From NCBI RefSeq assembly GCF_003236175.1, contig NZ_QKTW01000022.1, forward strand, positions 62,001 to 126,000: a DNA stretch of 64,000 nt, given 5' to 3'. The notes beneath the pieces are model-generated. The model made no database searches, had not been told where the DNA came from, and saw nothing but the letters and a program-made list of their open reading frames with translations. Made by a program: the position numbers and the translations under genes. The stretch comes from Taibaiella soli (lineage in GTDB: Bacteria; Bacteroidota; Bacteroidia; Chitinophagales; Chitinophagaceae). Within the stretch, counting starts at the first letter, position 1, and each line of letters opens with the position of its first letter. This document shows, one piece after another, positions 26,065 to 35,270 of the stretch.

Positions 26065-27120
26065 ATGGAAGCATTTGATGTGATTATTATTGGTGGTGGG
26101 CAAAGTGCATTAGCCTGTGCCTACTTTCTGCGCAGGACTGATCTTAGCTACATCATTCTTGACGATCAATTATATGCTGGCGGAGCTTGGCAGCAAGCAT
26201 GGGATTCACTAACCCTCTTCTCGCCGTCCGAGTACAGTTCATTGCCGGGATGGATGATGCCCAAATCGCAATCAAAGTTTCCGACTAAAAACGAAGTGAT
26301 CAGCTACCTGGCGGCATATGAAGAACGTTACAAGATTCAAGTGCGCAGACCTGTGGAAGTGAATGCAGTCTATCATAATGGGCTGGAATTTGAATTAAAT
26401 ACGTCTGCGGGAACTTACCGTTGCAAAGCCCTTATATCAGCAACCGGTAACTGGAATCATCCGATCATACCAGATGTACCAGGGAAGGAAGGCTACCAGG
26501 GAACTCAACTACATTCAGCCCATTATAAAAATGCCAACGATCTCATTGGGAAGAGAGTGCTGATCGTTGGTAATGGCAATTCAGGTGCGCAAATCCTTGC
26601 GGAAGTTTCTAAAGTAGCAACTACAGTCTGGGCTGTTCAGAAAGAACCTGAATACCTGCCTGACGAAGTAGATGGCCGAGTACTTTTCGATATTGCTTCA
26701 GCGAAATATCATGCCCTTCAATCAGGCAAAGACTTTGATGCAAAACAATACAGTCTTGGGAACATTGTAATGGTGCCCTCGGTTGTCGATGCAAGGGAAC
26801 GAGACGTGCTGCACTACCGGAAAACTTTTCAATCAATGACACCTACGGGAGTCATTTGGGAAGACGGCACTACACAGGATTTTGATGCTATTATCTGGTG
26901 TACTGGTTTCAACCCTGCATTGGATCATCTGAAATCTTTGGGTATTATGAAGGATCAACAGATTGAAACAACAGAAACAAAATGCAATGCCCTGCCTGGA
27001 CTATATCTCGTTGGATATGGCAATAAAACTGGGTTTGCATCTGCTACGCTGATTGGCGTAAGCCGCTCAGCACGAAGTACCGTTAATGACATTATAGAAC
27101 ATTTAAAACATACGAAATGA
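26065..27120 (+). CDS. arsO: ArsO-like flavin monooxygenase
   Basis: A 351-residue FAD/NADPH monooxygenase of the ArsO type found in ars operons. It has GGGQSALACAYF near the start (dinucleotide fold), the second site RVLIVGNGNSGAQILAEVS (about residue 166), and ATGNW / WCTGFNP. A GGAGG sequence at 26053-26057 sits 8 bases before ATG 26065, while ATG 26059 is too close, so I chose 26065. Its stop overlaps the next gene by ATGA. Its exact substrate (organoarsenical or thiol) is not fixed. Confidence 0.85.
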   Translation: MEAFDVIIIGGGQSALACAYFLRRTDLSYIILDDQLYAGGAWQQAWDSLTLFSPSEYSSLPGWMMPKSQSKFPTKNEVISYLAAYEERYKIQVRRPVEVNAVYHNGLEFELNTSAGTYRCKALISATGNWNHPIIPDVPGKEGYQGTQLHSAHYKNANDLIGKRVLIVGNGNSGAQILAEVSKVATTVWAVQKEPEYLPDEVDGRVLFDIASAKYHALQSGKDFDAKQYSLGNIVMVPSVVDARERDVLHYRKTFQSMTPTGVIWEDGTTQDFDAIIWCTGFNPALDHLKSLGIMKDQQIETTETKCNALPGLYLVGYGNKTGFASATLIGVSRSARSTVNDIIEHLKHTK

Positions 27121-27887
27121 AAATCGCACTCTTTTCAGACATTCATGCCAATCTTCCGGCACTGGAAGCCTTTTTTAAAGATGTTGAAACGCGGAACACA
27201 GATGCCGTTTATTGCCTCGGCGATCTTGTAGGTTATAATATCTGGCCTAACGAAGTAATTGATGAAATCCGCAAACGCGGCATTCCAACTATTGCAGGAA
27301 ATTATGACTGGGGCATAGGTAGGTCAAGCGACGATTGTGGTTGCGCTTATAAGACAGATGAAGAGAAGGCTATGGGTAAAATCTCAATCTCATATACTAA
27401 CGAAGTTGTGAAAGACGAGCACCGCAATTACCTGCGCACCTTACCAGCGCATATCAGGCTGGAATATCAGTTGAACGAAGAAAAATTCAACGTGTTGTTA
27501 GTACATGGTAGTCCAAGAAAAGTAAATGAATACCTGTTTGAAGACCGTGACGAGAAAAGTATGCTTCGCATTATGGAAGGGGCAAATGCTGATATCATGT
27601 GCTTCGGTCATACCCATCAACCTTATCACCGCGTGCTGAGCTCGGGAACGGAAGGTAATAATCATTTCAGACATGCAATCAATATCGGGTCGGTGGGGAA
27701 GCCCAAGGATAAAGATCCAAGAGGTGGCTATGTAATTCTAACGATTCACGAAGACAGTTCATTGGATAACAAAGACAGTGTTCAGGTTGAGTTTGTCCGA
27801 TTTGAGTATGATATTGAAAAGGCTGCGAAAGCTGTTGAGGATAGCCCGTTGCCAAATGAATACGCTGAAATGTTACGTAAAGGATAG
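27117..27887 (+). CDS. Metallophosphoesterase, GNYD variant
   Basis: A 256-residue YfcE/calcineurin-like phosphoesterase. It begins KIALFSDIHANLPALEAF, has the metal motifs GDLVGYN (residue ~38) and GHTHQPY, and ends in conserved NIGSVGKPKD. Its third motif reads GNYDWG, with Tyr where GNHD has the catalytic His, and it has an inserted CGC. It overlaps the monooxygenase stop by ATGA and is paralogous to 27891-28628 and 31964-32731. The substrate is unknown; a phosphoester repair or arsenate-ester role is speculation. Confidence 0.85.
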   Translation: MKIALFSDIHANLPALEAFFKDVETRNTDAVYCLGDLVGYNIWPNEVIDEIRKRGIPTIAGNYDWGIGRSSDDCGCAYKTDEEKAMGKISISYTNEVVKDEHRNYLRTLPAHIRLEYQLNEEKFNVLLVHGSPRKVNEYLFEDRDEKSMLRIMEGANADIMCFGHTHQPYHRVLSSGTEGNNHFRHAINIGSVGKPKDKDPRGGYVILTIHEDSSLDNKDSVQVEFVRFEYDIEKAAKAVEDSPLPNEYAEMLRKG

Positions 27888-27890
27888 TAT

Positions 27891-28628
27891 ATGACTATTG
27901 CACTTTTTTCAGACATCCACGCCAACCTACCTGCTTTTGAAGCAATGCTTCAGGACATGGACAGCCGTAAGCCCGATGCTGTTTATTGTCTTGGCGATCT
28001 TGTTGGGTATAATGTTTGGCCAAATGAAGTTATAGCTGAGATCCGCAAACGAGGTATCGCTACCCTGAAAGGCAATCACGATGAGAAAGTTGAAAAGCTA
28101 AAGACCACCGCAGATAGCCTAAAAGAACCAGGTAAGAAATATGCCTACCATTTGATCGATGGAGAAGGAAGAGCTTATTTGAAAACACTTCCAGCACATA
28201 TCAGGTTGGAATATAAGCTGAATGATTCTCCTTTGAGTCTTGTATTCGCTCATGGCAGCACCCGCAGCATCGATGAATACGTATTGGTCGATATGGATGA
28301 AAATTATTTGTTGGAAATGATGGACGAAGCAAACGCAGATCTGTTGTTTGTAGGACATTCCCATAAGCCTTATCACCGGATACTTACAACTGGAAACGGA
28401 CATTACAAGCACGTCATAAACATCGGGTCGGTTGGGAAGCCCAAAGATGGCGATCCACGAGGGTGTTATGTTCTGCTTACCATTAGTGACAGCAGTTCTG
28501 TTGCGGAAAAGGATAGTATTCAGGTAAGCTTTATACGATTTGAATACGATGTAGAAAAGGCTGCACAAGCAATTGAGAAAAGTATTCTACCCGTAGAATT
28601 TGCGGACGCATTGCGCAAGGGGGTTTAA
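27891..28628 (+). CDS. Metallophosphoesterase
   Basis: A 245-residue paralogue of the preceding gene starting MTIALFSDIHANLPAFEAM, with GDLVGYN, the standard GNHDEK and FVGHSHKPYH, and the NIGSVGKPKDG box. It follows the first copy by 3 bases, so it was probably generated by tandem duplication within the arsenic operon. It is the last gene before the fluoride riboswitch. The substrate is not inferable from the sequence. Confidence 0.85.
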   Translation: MTIALFSDIHANLPAFEAMLQDMDSRKPDAVYCLGDLVGYNVWPNEVIAEIRKRGIATLKGNHDEKVEKLKTTADSLKEPGKKYAYHLIDGEGRAYLKTLPAHIRLEYKLNDSPLSLVFAHGSTRSIDEYVLVDMDENYLLEMMDEANADLLFVGHSHKPYHRILTTGNGHYKHVINIGSVGKPKDGDPRGCYVLLTISDSSSVAEKDSIQVSFIRFEYDVEKAAQAIEKSILPVEFADALRKGV

Positions 28629-28672
28629 TTAGTTCAGATGTTTTAACTAGAATTGTTCATCGTTAAACTGGG

Positions 28673-28704
28673 TTAGTATAATATGTAAATTTGTTCTACC
28701 TTTG
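28673..28704 (+). promoter_or_regulatory. Promoter of the fluoride riboswitch operon
   Basis: TTAG at 28673-28676, a 20-base spacer, then TACCTTTG at 28697-28704, a full TANNTTTG element. The predicted start lies about 7 bases later, just before the aptamer, so the RNA begins with the riboswitch. Confidence 0.55.
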
Positions 28705-28712
28705 AACCAATA

Positions 28713-28769
28713 AAGGTAATGGTGTCCTACCTACCTAACCGCCCGTAACAAGGCTGATGGCGCCTACAA
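28713..28769 (+). ncRNA. Fluoride (crcB-type) riboswitch aptamer
   Basis: It has the conserved parts of the fluoride aptamer in order: GGTAATGGTGTCC, then a CTACC segment and TAACCGCC, a short loop, and GGCTGATGGCGCCTAC. The stem GGTGT / GCGCC and the GCC...GGC helix pair, with a few wobbles. Fluoride riboswitches turn on fluoride exporters and fluoride-sensitive enzymes such as enolase. Here it precedes a CLC-F antiporter and enolase, which agrees with that role. One departure from the usual consensus is AATGG in place of GATGG in the first segment. Confidence 0.9.
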
Positions 28770-28815
28770 ATTAAATTACTCTGCATAATGCGGGTATGTA
28801 AATTATTTGTAGGCT
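28762..28815 (+). promoter_or_regulatory. Fluoride riboswitch expression platform hairpin
   Basis: GCCTACAAATT...TTAC (28762-28779) pairs with GTAAATTATTTGTAGGC (28798-28814). This long stem uses the 3' end of the aptamer and ends two bases before the antiporter ATG at 28817, so it can sequester the translation start. Fluoride binding would keep GCCTAC in the aptamer and free the start region (inference). Confidence 0.65.
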
Positions 28816-28816
28816 T

Positions 28817-30157
28817 ATGAACAAACAATTCAAATTTTCAGAACAATTTCATATTACCCGCCACTTATTAAAGTGGACGTTGCTTGTGATGCCTCTTGCA
28901 CTTATCGTAGGATCACTTGTTGCATTATTCCTGTGGCTATTGGATAAAGCAACACTTTTTCGCTGGCATCATGACTGGTTATTGTGGTTATTACCTGTTG
29001 CAGGTATTGCTATTCACTTTCTTTATAAGCTTTGGGGCAAGAACTCGGAAGGGGGAAATAACCTTATCATGGATGAGATTCATGAACCAGGCGGCGGAGT
29101 TCCGTGGCGAATGGCACCTTTAGTTATTCTTTCAACCGTCATTACGCATCTGTTCGGTGGATCTGCGGGGCGAGAAGGGACTGCGGTACAGGTTGGTGGC
29201 AGCATCGCAGCTGGTGCGGGTAAATTACTAAAGTTGTCACCTGCTGATATTAGAATCATGCTCATGGCCGGTATTGCTGCTGGCTTCGGTGCCGTGTTTG
29301 GGACGCCTATTACCGGTGCCATATTTGCCCTGGAAGTCCTGGCTATTGGCAGGATAAAATACGATGCACTTTTACCCTGTCTGATGGCAAGTCTGTTTGC
29401 CGATATTGTAGTTGGAACCTGGGGTATTCATCATACCCATTATCACATTCTTCTAAGGGAAATTCCACCAAGCATCCTCTCCTTTCTCCACTTCGATTTG
29501 TTGCTCCTGTTGAAGGTGATTATTGCAGGTATTGCTTTCGGATTGGCCAGCAACTTTTTTGCCACACTGACGCACGGGATCAAGCATCAGAGCAATAAGT
29601 GGATAAAGCAAAAATGGCTTATACCGGTAATTGGCGGGTGTACTGTTATTGCCCTTACTTATGCAGTTGGCACCAGTGATTATCTTGGCCTTGGTGTCAA
29701 TTCCTCTAATCCAGGTGGCAATTCTATCGTTAATGCTTTTAATATAGGTGGCGCTACTTCATTCAGCTGGTTCTGGAAATTGCTTTTTACTTCCATCACG
29801 TTAGGTATGGGCTTTAAGGGTGGTGAAGTAACACCTTTGTTTTTCATCGGTGCAGCATTAGGCAACACATTGGCGGTCTTATTAGGTGTTCCCATAGATC
29901 TGTTAGCTGGTCTGGGGTTTATTGCTGTTTTTGCAGGTGCTACCAATACGCCGCTTGCTTGTACATTAATGGGGGTTGAATTATTTGGTGGGGAATACAT
30001 ACTCTACTATGCGGTGTCCTGTTTTACTGCCTACTACTTCAGCGGTCATACAGGGATCTATACATCGCAACGGATTGCTGTAGGTAAGCAACCAGATTAC
30101 AAATTTCAGGAAGGACAAACCATCACTCAACTTAACAATCATGAATATAAAAATTAG
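28817..30157 (+). CDS. clcF: CLC-F type fluoride/proton antiporter
   Basis: A 446-residue CLC family membrane protein with about ten helices. It has the branch-specific stretch [17 protein letters not shown], then [20 protein letters not shown] and [16 protein letters not shown], typical of bacterial CLC proteins linked to fluoride (EriC-F). CLC-F proteins export fluoride in exchange for protons. The riboswitch in front and the DUF190 and enolase genes after it support the fluoride role over a chloride channel. It is the first gene of the fluoride operon. Confidence 0.9.
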   Translation: MNKQFKFSEQFHITRHLLKWTLLVMPLALIVGSLVALFLWLLDKATLFRWHHDWLLWLLPVAGIAIHFLYKLWGKNSEGGNNLIMDEIHEPGGGVPWRMAPLVILSTVITHLFGGSAGREGTAVQVGGSIAAGAGKLLKLSPADIRIMLMAGIAAGFGAVFGTPITGAIFALEVLAIGRIKYDALLPCLMASLFADIVVGTWGIHHTHYHILLREIPPSILSFLHFDLLLLLKVIIAGIAFGLASNFFATLTHGIKHQSNKWIKQKWLIPVIGGCTVIALTYAVGTSDYLGLGVNSSNPGGNSIVNAFNIGGATSFSWFWKLLFTSITLGMGFKGGEVTPLFFIGAALGNTLAVLLGVPIDLLAGLGFIAVFAGATNTPLACTLMGVELFGGEYILYYAVSCFTAYYFSGHTGIYTSQRIAVGKQPDYKFQEGQTITQLNNHEYKN

Positions 30158-30524
30158 CACGGATAAGCTCGGTTCGCTGCGCATTTTCATAAAAGCCAAC
30201 GATATGCTTCCGGCAACCTCTTTTTGGTATAAGCTATTCCCCATAAACCTATCCAGATACCTTATTAAGCAGGCTAAATTATCCGGGATAAGGGCTGCGA
30301 ATATCCTGACGACACAGGCAGGCTATTGTAACGGGAGCGCTATCCAGACATGGGGTGTTGAAACCGGAAGCTATAAGCTGACTTTGTGCGTTGAACTTGT
30401 AGATACACTTGAAAAGCTGGAAGATTTTTTTCGTAATCATCAAACTCTTCTTAAAAATAAGTTAGTGCTTTTCCGGGAGCTGGAACGATGGCAGTCCGAG
30501 TCGCAAGACGATAAAACTACTTAG
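30141..30524 (+). CDS. DUF190 family protein
   Basis: A 127-residue PII-like DUF190 protein. It starts [20 protein letters not shown] and has [24 protein letters not shown] and [21 protein letters not shown] in the family order. DUF190 genes commonly accompany crcB and CLC-F fluoride exporters and are thought to be regulatory. It overlaps the antiporter stop by 17 bases, so the two are co-translated. No ligand-binding residues can be named with confidence. Confidence 0.8.
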   Translation: MNIKISTDKLGSLRIFIKANDMLPATSFWYKLFPINLSRYLIKQAKLSGIRAANILTTQAGYCNGSAIQTWGVETGSYKLTLCVELVDTLEKLEDFFRNHQTLLKNKLVLFRELERWQSESQDDKTT

Positions 30525-30598
30525 ATGCTTAGCCGGAACGATCTCAAGGTGCCACACAACCAAATGTTTTTATCATCCACTATCAATTGTTGAATACT

Positions 30599-31888
30599 AT
30601 GAAAATAAAACAAGTCAAAGCCCGCGAAGTGCTTGATTCAAGAGGTAACCCAACCGTATCCGCCGACGTGGTGCTGGAAGACGGAAGCTTTGGTACAGCC
30701 ATGTGCCCATCCGGCGCAAGTACCGGCGAGAAAGAAGCTGTAGAGCTTCGTGATGGCGATCAGCATCGTTACAATGGTAAAGGGGTATTGAAGGCGGTTA
30801 GCAATATAAACGATGAGATAAGCAATGCCTTAACTGGTCGGGATGTGGAATCGCAGGAAGCCTTCGATAAGCTATTAATTGAACTAGATGGTACACCCTT
30901 CAAATCAAAGCTAGGTGCTAACGCGTTGTTGCCGGTTTCAATGGCTTTTTCACGGGCGATGTCACATTCACGCAAGGTTCCGCTCTACCGCCAGTTATAC
31001 GAACGCAGAGATTATATCATGCCGGTACCTTGTATGAACGTAATTAATGGTGGAAGGCACGCAGACAATAACCTCGACTTTCAGGAGTTTATGATTGCGC
31101 CACATAACGCATCGTCATTCCGGGAAGCCATTCGCATGGGTGAGGAAACGTTTCATGCGCTGAAGGGCATATTAAAGGCAAAAGGTTACTATACCGGCGT
31201 GGGCGATGAAGGTGGCTTTGCCCCTAACCTAAGTACAAATGAAGAAGCTGTAGAGCTGATACTGGAATCTATTGTTAAGGCAGGCTATGATCCGGGGAAA
31301 GACATTTCTATTTGCTTAGACCCTGCGGCCAGCGAGATGTGGGATGGCAGCAAGTATCTTTTCTACAAAAGCACGCAACAACGCATGGAGTCGTCCGAAT
31401 TAATTAGCCTGTGGCAAAGCTGGGTCACTAAATATCCGATTGTGCTGCTGGAAGATGGTATGGGAGAAGACGACTGGCAGGGCTGGAAGCAGCTTACCCA
31501 GGCAATGGGTAAAAACATCGAGCTCGTCGGCGATGATATTTTCTGTACAAACCCCGCTATTCTTCAAAAAGGAATTGACGAACGAGTGGCCAATTCGATT
31601 TTGATAAAGCTCAATCAGATAGGCACTGTCACCGAAACACTGGATACCATCCGACTCGCAAATAAGCATGGCTATCACCAGTTCCTTTCGCACCGAAGCG
31701 GGGAAACAGAAGACACCTTTTTGGCCGATCTCGCTGTTGCAAGTAACGCAGGTCATTTGAAGACTGGCAGCGGTTGCCGGAGTGAGCGTATCGCCAAGTA
31801 CAACCGGCTTTTATTGATCGAAGAAGAATTAGGAGTGGCAGCAACGTTTGCCGATGGAGAAACATTTAAAAACTGGAATAATAAATAG
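30599..31888 (+). CDS. eno: Enolase, second or fluoride-linked copy
   Basis: A 429-residue enolase of normal length. It converts 2-phosphoglycerate to phosphoenolpyruvate. Key sites are visible: GASTGEKEAVELRDGD, NGGRHADNN, GVGDEGGFAPN, the metal Asp in CLDPAASEMW, LLEDGMGEDDW, VGDDIFCTN, SHRSGETED and KTGSGCRSERIAKYN. The usual NGGAHADNN reads NGGRHADNN here. Enolase is inhibited by fluoride, so an operon copy behind a fluoride riboswitch makes sense as a reserve or resistant version. ATG 30599 is chosen over the upstream TTG at 30587. Confidence 0.95.
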   Translation: MKIKQVKAREVLDSRGNPTVSADVVLEDGSFGTAMCPSGASTGEKEAVELRDGDQHRYNGKGVLKAVSNINDEISNALTGRDVESQEAFDKLLIELDGTPFKSKLGANALLPVSMAFSRAMSHSRKVPLYRQLYERRDYIMPVPCMNVINGGRHADNNLDFQEFMIAPHNASSFREAIRMGEETFHALKGILKAKGYYTGVGDEGGFAPNLSTNEEAVELILESIVKAGYDPGKDISICLDPAASEMWDGSKYLFYKSTQQRMESSELISLWQSWVTKYPIVLLEDGMGEDDWQGWKQLTQAMGKNIELVGDDIFCTNPAILQKGIDERVANSILIKLNQIGTVTETLDTIRLANKHGYHQFLSHRSGETEDTFLADLAVASNAGHLKTGSGCRSERIAKYNRLLLIEEELGVAATFADGETFKNWNNK

Positions 31889-31963
31889 CTGTTGAAATGC
31901 TCCGTCAAGCGATTTTTTAAACATTGAGCATAATAACAAACCCTAAACTTCAAAAATAACCAG

Positions 31964-32731
31964 ATGAAACTTGCTTTTATCAGCGACATACACGCTAATC
32001 TTCCAGCCTTAACCGCTGTGCTAATGGATATGGAACGCCATCAACCTGACGATATTTATTGCCTCGGCGACCTCGTCAATTTTGCCGGTTGGGATAATGA
32101 GGTAATCAACCTTGTGCGAGAAAAAAGGATAACCTGTATCCAAGGCAACCATGACGAAGGAATTGGCTATAGGAAAAACAATTTTTCTTTCTCTTACAGC
32201 AATGAGGCACAAAAAAATTTTGGGTACGCTTCCATTAAGAAAGTAAATACAGCTATAACTGAAGAGCACCGCAGTTTTCTGTCGGGACTTCCCTTCATGC
32301 TGCAACTGGAGTTTCAATTTCCTTTTCATCACATACGGTTGGCAATGGTACATGGAAGCACTTCATCAAATAATGAATACATACAGGAAGATATCGCAGA
32401 GGAGAACCTTCTGGATATGATGGCCTATATAAATGCGGATATCTTGCTAATGGGTCATACACACATACCTTACCACAAAACCATTTTCCTGGAGGATGAA
32501 AACAGGAAGATATACCGTCATGCGATCAATGCCGGCTCTGTCGGCAAACCGAAGCAGGACAATACTCACGCTTGCTATTGCCTGGTAAATATAGATCACC
32601 ATACAGACATCAGCGATCCGGCTTCTGTGCAGGTACAATTTCAATTTGTTCCCTATGACACCCAACCGGTAATTGCCAAAATAAAAGAAATGGGTCTATC
32701 AAACACCTATGATGATTTTTTGCTTAGATAA
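31964..32731 (+). CDS. Metallophosphoesterase
   Basis: A 255-residue paralogue of the two in the arsenic operon. It begins KLAFISDIHANLPALTAVLM, with GDLVNFA, GNHDEG, MGHTHIPYH and AGSVGKPKQD. It has the standard His in the GNHD motif. Its place after enolase links the phosphoesterase family to the fluoride operon as well as the arsenic operon. It may clear a phosphoester accumulating under fluoride or arsenate stress (speculation). Confidence 0.85.
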   Translation: MKLAFISDIHANLPALTAVLMDMERHQPDDIYCLGDLVNFAGWDNEVINLVREKRITCIQGNHDEGIGYRKNNFSFSYSNEAQKNFGYASIKKVNTAITEEHRSFLSGLPFMLQLEFQFPFHHIRLAMVHGSTSSNNEYIQEDIAEENLLDMMAYINADILLMGHTHIPYHKTIFLEDENRKIYRHAINAGSVGKPKQDNTHACYCLVNIDHHTDISDPASVQVQFQFVPYDTQPVIAKIKEMGLSNTYDDFLLR

Positions 32732-32814
32732 TAACGAAAACTGTACTATTCAAAATTTCTCCAGAAACACCAGCTTATTTTGTAAAGCAAAAGCACTTAA
32801 ATATTTCCACATTC

Positions 32815-33378
32815 ATGTCATTACCCGAATACGACCTGCATATCTTAAATAGTATAAATCATAACAGGATAAAATCATTAGACCTTGTTTTTATCGGCAT
32901 TACAGATTCTGCTTACCTGGTAGCCCTAATGATACCGCTGTTGCTGTTGCTATATGCTCTATTTAAAAGCAAGCCTTTACTCAAAAAGAAAGCTTTGCAG
33001 ATGCTGGCATCTTTGGCCTTTAACACCCTTGTCATTACCCTATTAAAATATACAATCAACAGGCAGAGGCCCTTTGAATTGGACAGCACCATTGAAAAGC
33101 TGACTGGCGGTGGCAGTCCTTCCTTTCCTTCTGGCCACACTTCTGACGCTTTTCTCATAGCAACCTGTATGGTATTACTATTTGGTGGACAGAGGTGGTC
33201 CTTAGTCCTTGTATGGATTTGGGCTGTTGCCGTAGCTTATTCGCGCATAGTCCTGGGTGTGCATTTTCCAAGTGATGTAATAGCTGCCATGCTAATCGGG
33301 GCATTAAATGCACTGGCTGTTCATTTTTTCTTACTTAAAAAACGCACTAAACAGCAAACGAATGTTGGAACAATTTAA
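32815..33378 (+). CDS. PAP2 family membrane phosphatase
   Basis: A 187-residue integral membrane phosphatase. It has the three acid-phosphatase motifs in order: KYTINRQRP (motif 1), PSFPSGHTSDAF (motif 2, catalytic His), and SRIVLGVHFPSDV (motif 3). Such enzymes dephosphorylate lipid phosphates or undecaprenyl pyrophosphate at the membrane. It resembles the PAP2 gene at 38551-39099 in the chromate module and is followed by another, overlapping PAP2 gene. Confidence 0.9.
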   Translation: MSLPEYDLHILNSINHNRIKSLDLVFIGITDSAYLVALMIPLLLLLYALFKSKPLLKKKALQMLASLAFNTLVITLLKYTINRQRPFELDSTIEKLTGGGSPSFPSGHTSDAFLIATCMVLLFGGQRWSLVLVWIWAVAVAYSRIVLGVHFPSDVIAAMLIGALNALAVHFFLLKKRTKQQTNVGTI

Positions 33379-33958
33379 GGAATGTGACACGGCGGTCTTA
33401 TTATTGGTAAACGGTCATCATAATTTATTTTGGGATCGGGTAATGTGGTTTGCAAGCGGCGAAACAAGCTGGATACCCCTCTACGTTTTTTTGCTTTTTG
33501 TTTTGATAAGCTATTACAAAAAGCAGAGCTGGAGTTTAATATTCCCTATTATCCTACTGATAATAATGAGCGACCAACTTGCTTCCGGGGTTATTAAACC
33601 ACTAACAGAGCGACTGCGCCCCAGCCATCAACCCGGATTGGAACCGTTATTGCATTTTGTAAATTCATACCAGGGTGGGACATATGGTTTCGTTTCTTCT
33701 CATGCCTGCAATTTTTTTGCTTTGGTAACCTATTTGTCAATGGCCACTGCAAAACGGATATTATGGCTTCCTTATCTGCTCTTTCCGATTGCAGCATTGG
33801 TAACATATAGCCGCGTGTATCTTGGCGTACATTATCCTTCGGACGTTCTTGTGGCAGCAATTTTGGGCATATTTATAGGTTGGGTCATTTCAAAACTTTA
33901 TAATCGTTTAAACCAGGCAATTCAAACGAAAGCTAGCACTAATAAAATTTCAGCATGA
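33362..33958 (+). CDS. PAP2 family membrane phosphatase
   Basis: A 198-residue PAP2 phosphatase starting at ATG 33362 (MLEQFKECDTAVLLLV), inside the previous gene's end; the longer frame from 33308 overlaps it too far. Motif 1 is KPLTERLRPSHQ, motif 2 is GFVSSHACNFFA (PSGH replaced by SSHA), and motif 3 is SRVYLGVHYPSDV. It overlaps the MFS gene by ATGA. Its substrate is unknown; a role in undecaprenyl-phosphate recycling is plausible. Confidence 0.85.
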   Translation: MLEQFKECDTAVLLLVNGHHNLFWDRVMWFASGETSWIPLYVFLLFVLISYYKKQSWSLIFPIILLIIMSDQLASGVIKPLTERLRPSHQPGLEPLLHFVNSYQGGTYGFVSSHACNFFALVTYLSMATAKRILWLPYLLFPIAALVTYSRVYLGVHYPSDVLVAAILGIFIGWVISKLYNRLNQAIQTKASTNKISA

Positions 33959-35142
33959 AATCTATCACCCGCACCGTCTGGATTCTATCCCTGGTAAGCC
34001 TTTTTACGGATACCGCCAGTGAAATGTTGTATCCTGTGATGCCATTATACTTAAAAAGCATTGGCTTTTCTATTGTTCTGATCGGCATACTGGAAGGTCT
34101 TGCGGAAGCCACCGCCGGATTAAGCAAAGGGTATTTCGGCAAATTATCCGACCACACAGGAAGGCGGATGCCCTTTGTACAATGGGGATATGCACTGAGC
34201 GCACTATCAAAGCCATTAATGGCATTTTTTATTTTTCCAGCATGGGTGTTCTTTGCACGAACTATAGACAGGTTCGGTAAGGGATTGCGTACAGGCGCGA
34301 GGGATGCGGTACTTTCTGATGAAGCTACACCTACTACAAAAGGCAAGGTGTTTGGCTTCCACCGTTCAATGGATACATTAGGCGCAGTTATTGGCCCATT
34401 GGTGGCATTATTATACCTACAGTTTCATCCCGGTAATTATAAGACTTTGTTTTTAATCGCTTTTGCACCCGGCGTATTGGCAGTTGTATTCGCCATGCTG
34501 TTAAAGGATAAAAACAAAAAAAACATTTCCGGCACAAAAAAAATTACTTTCTTTTCTTTCCTGCATTACTGGAAAAGCAGTCCTTTAGTATATAAAAAAC
34601 TGGTTATCGGTTTGTTGGCTTTTACCCTTTTTAATAGTTCTGATGTATTCCTACTTCTAAAAGCAAAACAGGCGGGGTTAAGTGATAGCCAGGTGATCAC
34701 CGTCTATATATTTTACAACCTTGTTTACGCGGTATTCGCATTGCCCATTGGGATACTGGCAGACAAAATTGGCTTGAAACGGATATTCTTGGGTGGGCTA
34801 CTGCTTTTTTCAATAGTCTATTTTGGTATGGTGTTTCTACAAGCCAAATACCTGTTCTTTGGATTGTTCTTCCTCTATGGTGTATATGCCGCATCAACGG
34901 AAGGTATATCCAAAGCATGGATCAGCAATATTACCAGTAAACAGGACACGGCTACGGCAATAGGCACGTATTCAGGATTTCAAAGCATTTGTACCCTGCT
35001 GGCCAGTTCTTTGGCTGGTCTTCTTTGGTTTGAGTTTGGAGCAAAAACTACTTTTCTGGTTTCAGCGTCAGCAGTAGTTTTAGTCATCATTTATATAGCC
35101 TTTATTCCTTTTCAGAAATTCCAGTTGAGCGCATGTAATTAA
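33955..35142 (+). CDS. MFS transporter
   Basis: A 395-residue major facilitator with about 12 helices. It has LFTDTASEMLYPVMPLYLKS at the start, and GKLSDHTGRRMPF as the MFS loop 2-3 motif. Its ATG overlaps the previous stop (ATGA). It exports or imports an unknown small molecule. Position in the fluoride operon suggests a stress role, but nothing in the sequence identifies the substrate. Confidence 0.8.
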   Translation: MKSITRTVWILSLVSLFTDTASEMLYPVMPLYLKSIGFSIVLIGILEGLAEATAGLSKGYFGKLSDHTGRRMPFVQWGYALSALSKPLMAFFIFPAWVFFARTIDRFGKGLRTGARDAVLSDEATPTTKGKVFGFHRSMDTLGAVIGPLVALLYLQFHPGNYKTLFLIAFAPGVLAVVFAMLLKDKNKKNISGTKKITFFSFLHYWKSSPLVYKKLVIGLLAFTLFNSSDVFLLLKAKQAGLSDSQVITVYIFYNLVYAVFALPIGILADKIGLKRIFLGGLLLFSIVYFGMVFLQAKYLFFGLFFLYGVYAASTEGISKAWISNITSKQDTATAIGTYSGFQSICTLLASSLAGLLWFEFGAKTTFLVSASAVVLVIIYIAFIPFQKFQLSACN

Positions 35143-35270
35143 GTTTTATTATCGGATTTGGTATCAAATTTTGCTTAACTTTTTTCTTACTAATGGCAAC
35201 CAGTATTTTTTCGCCCTTGTTAAATGATTCGTTTGCTTCCATATTTTTTCATTTTCAAAAATAAATTATC

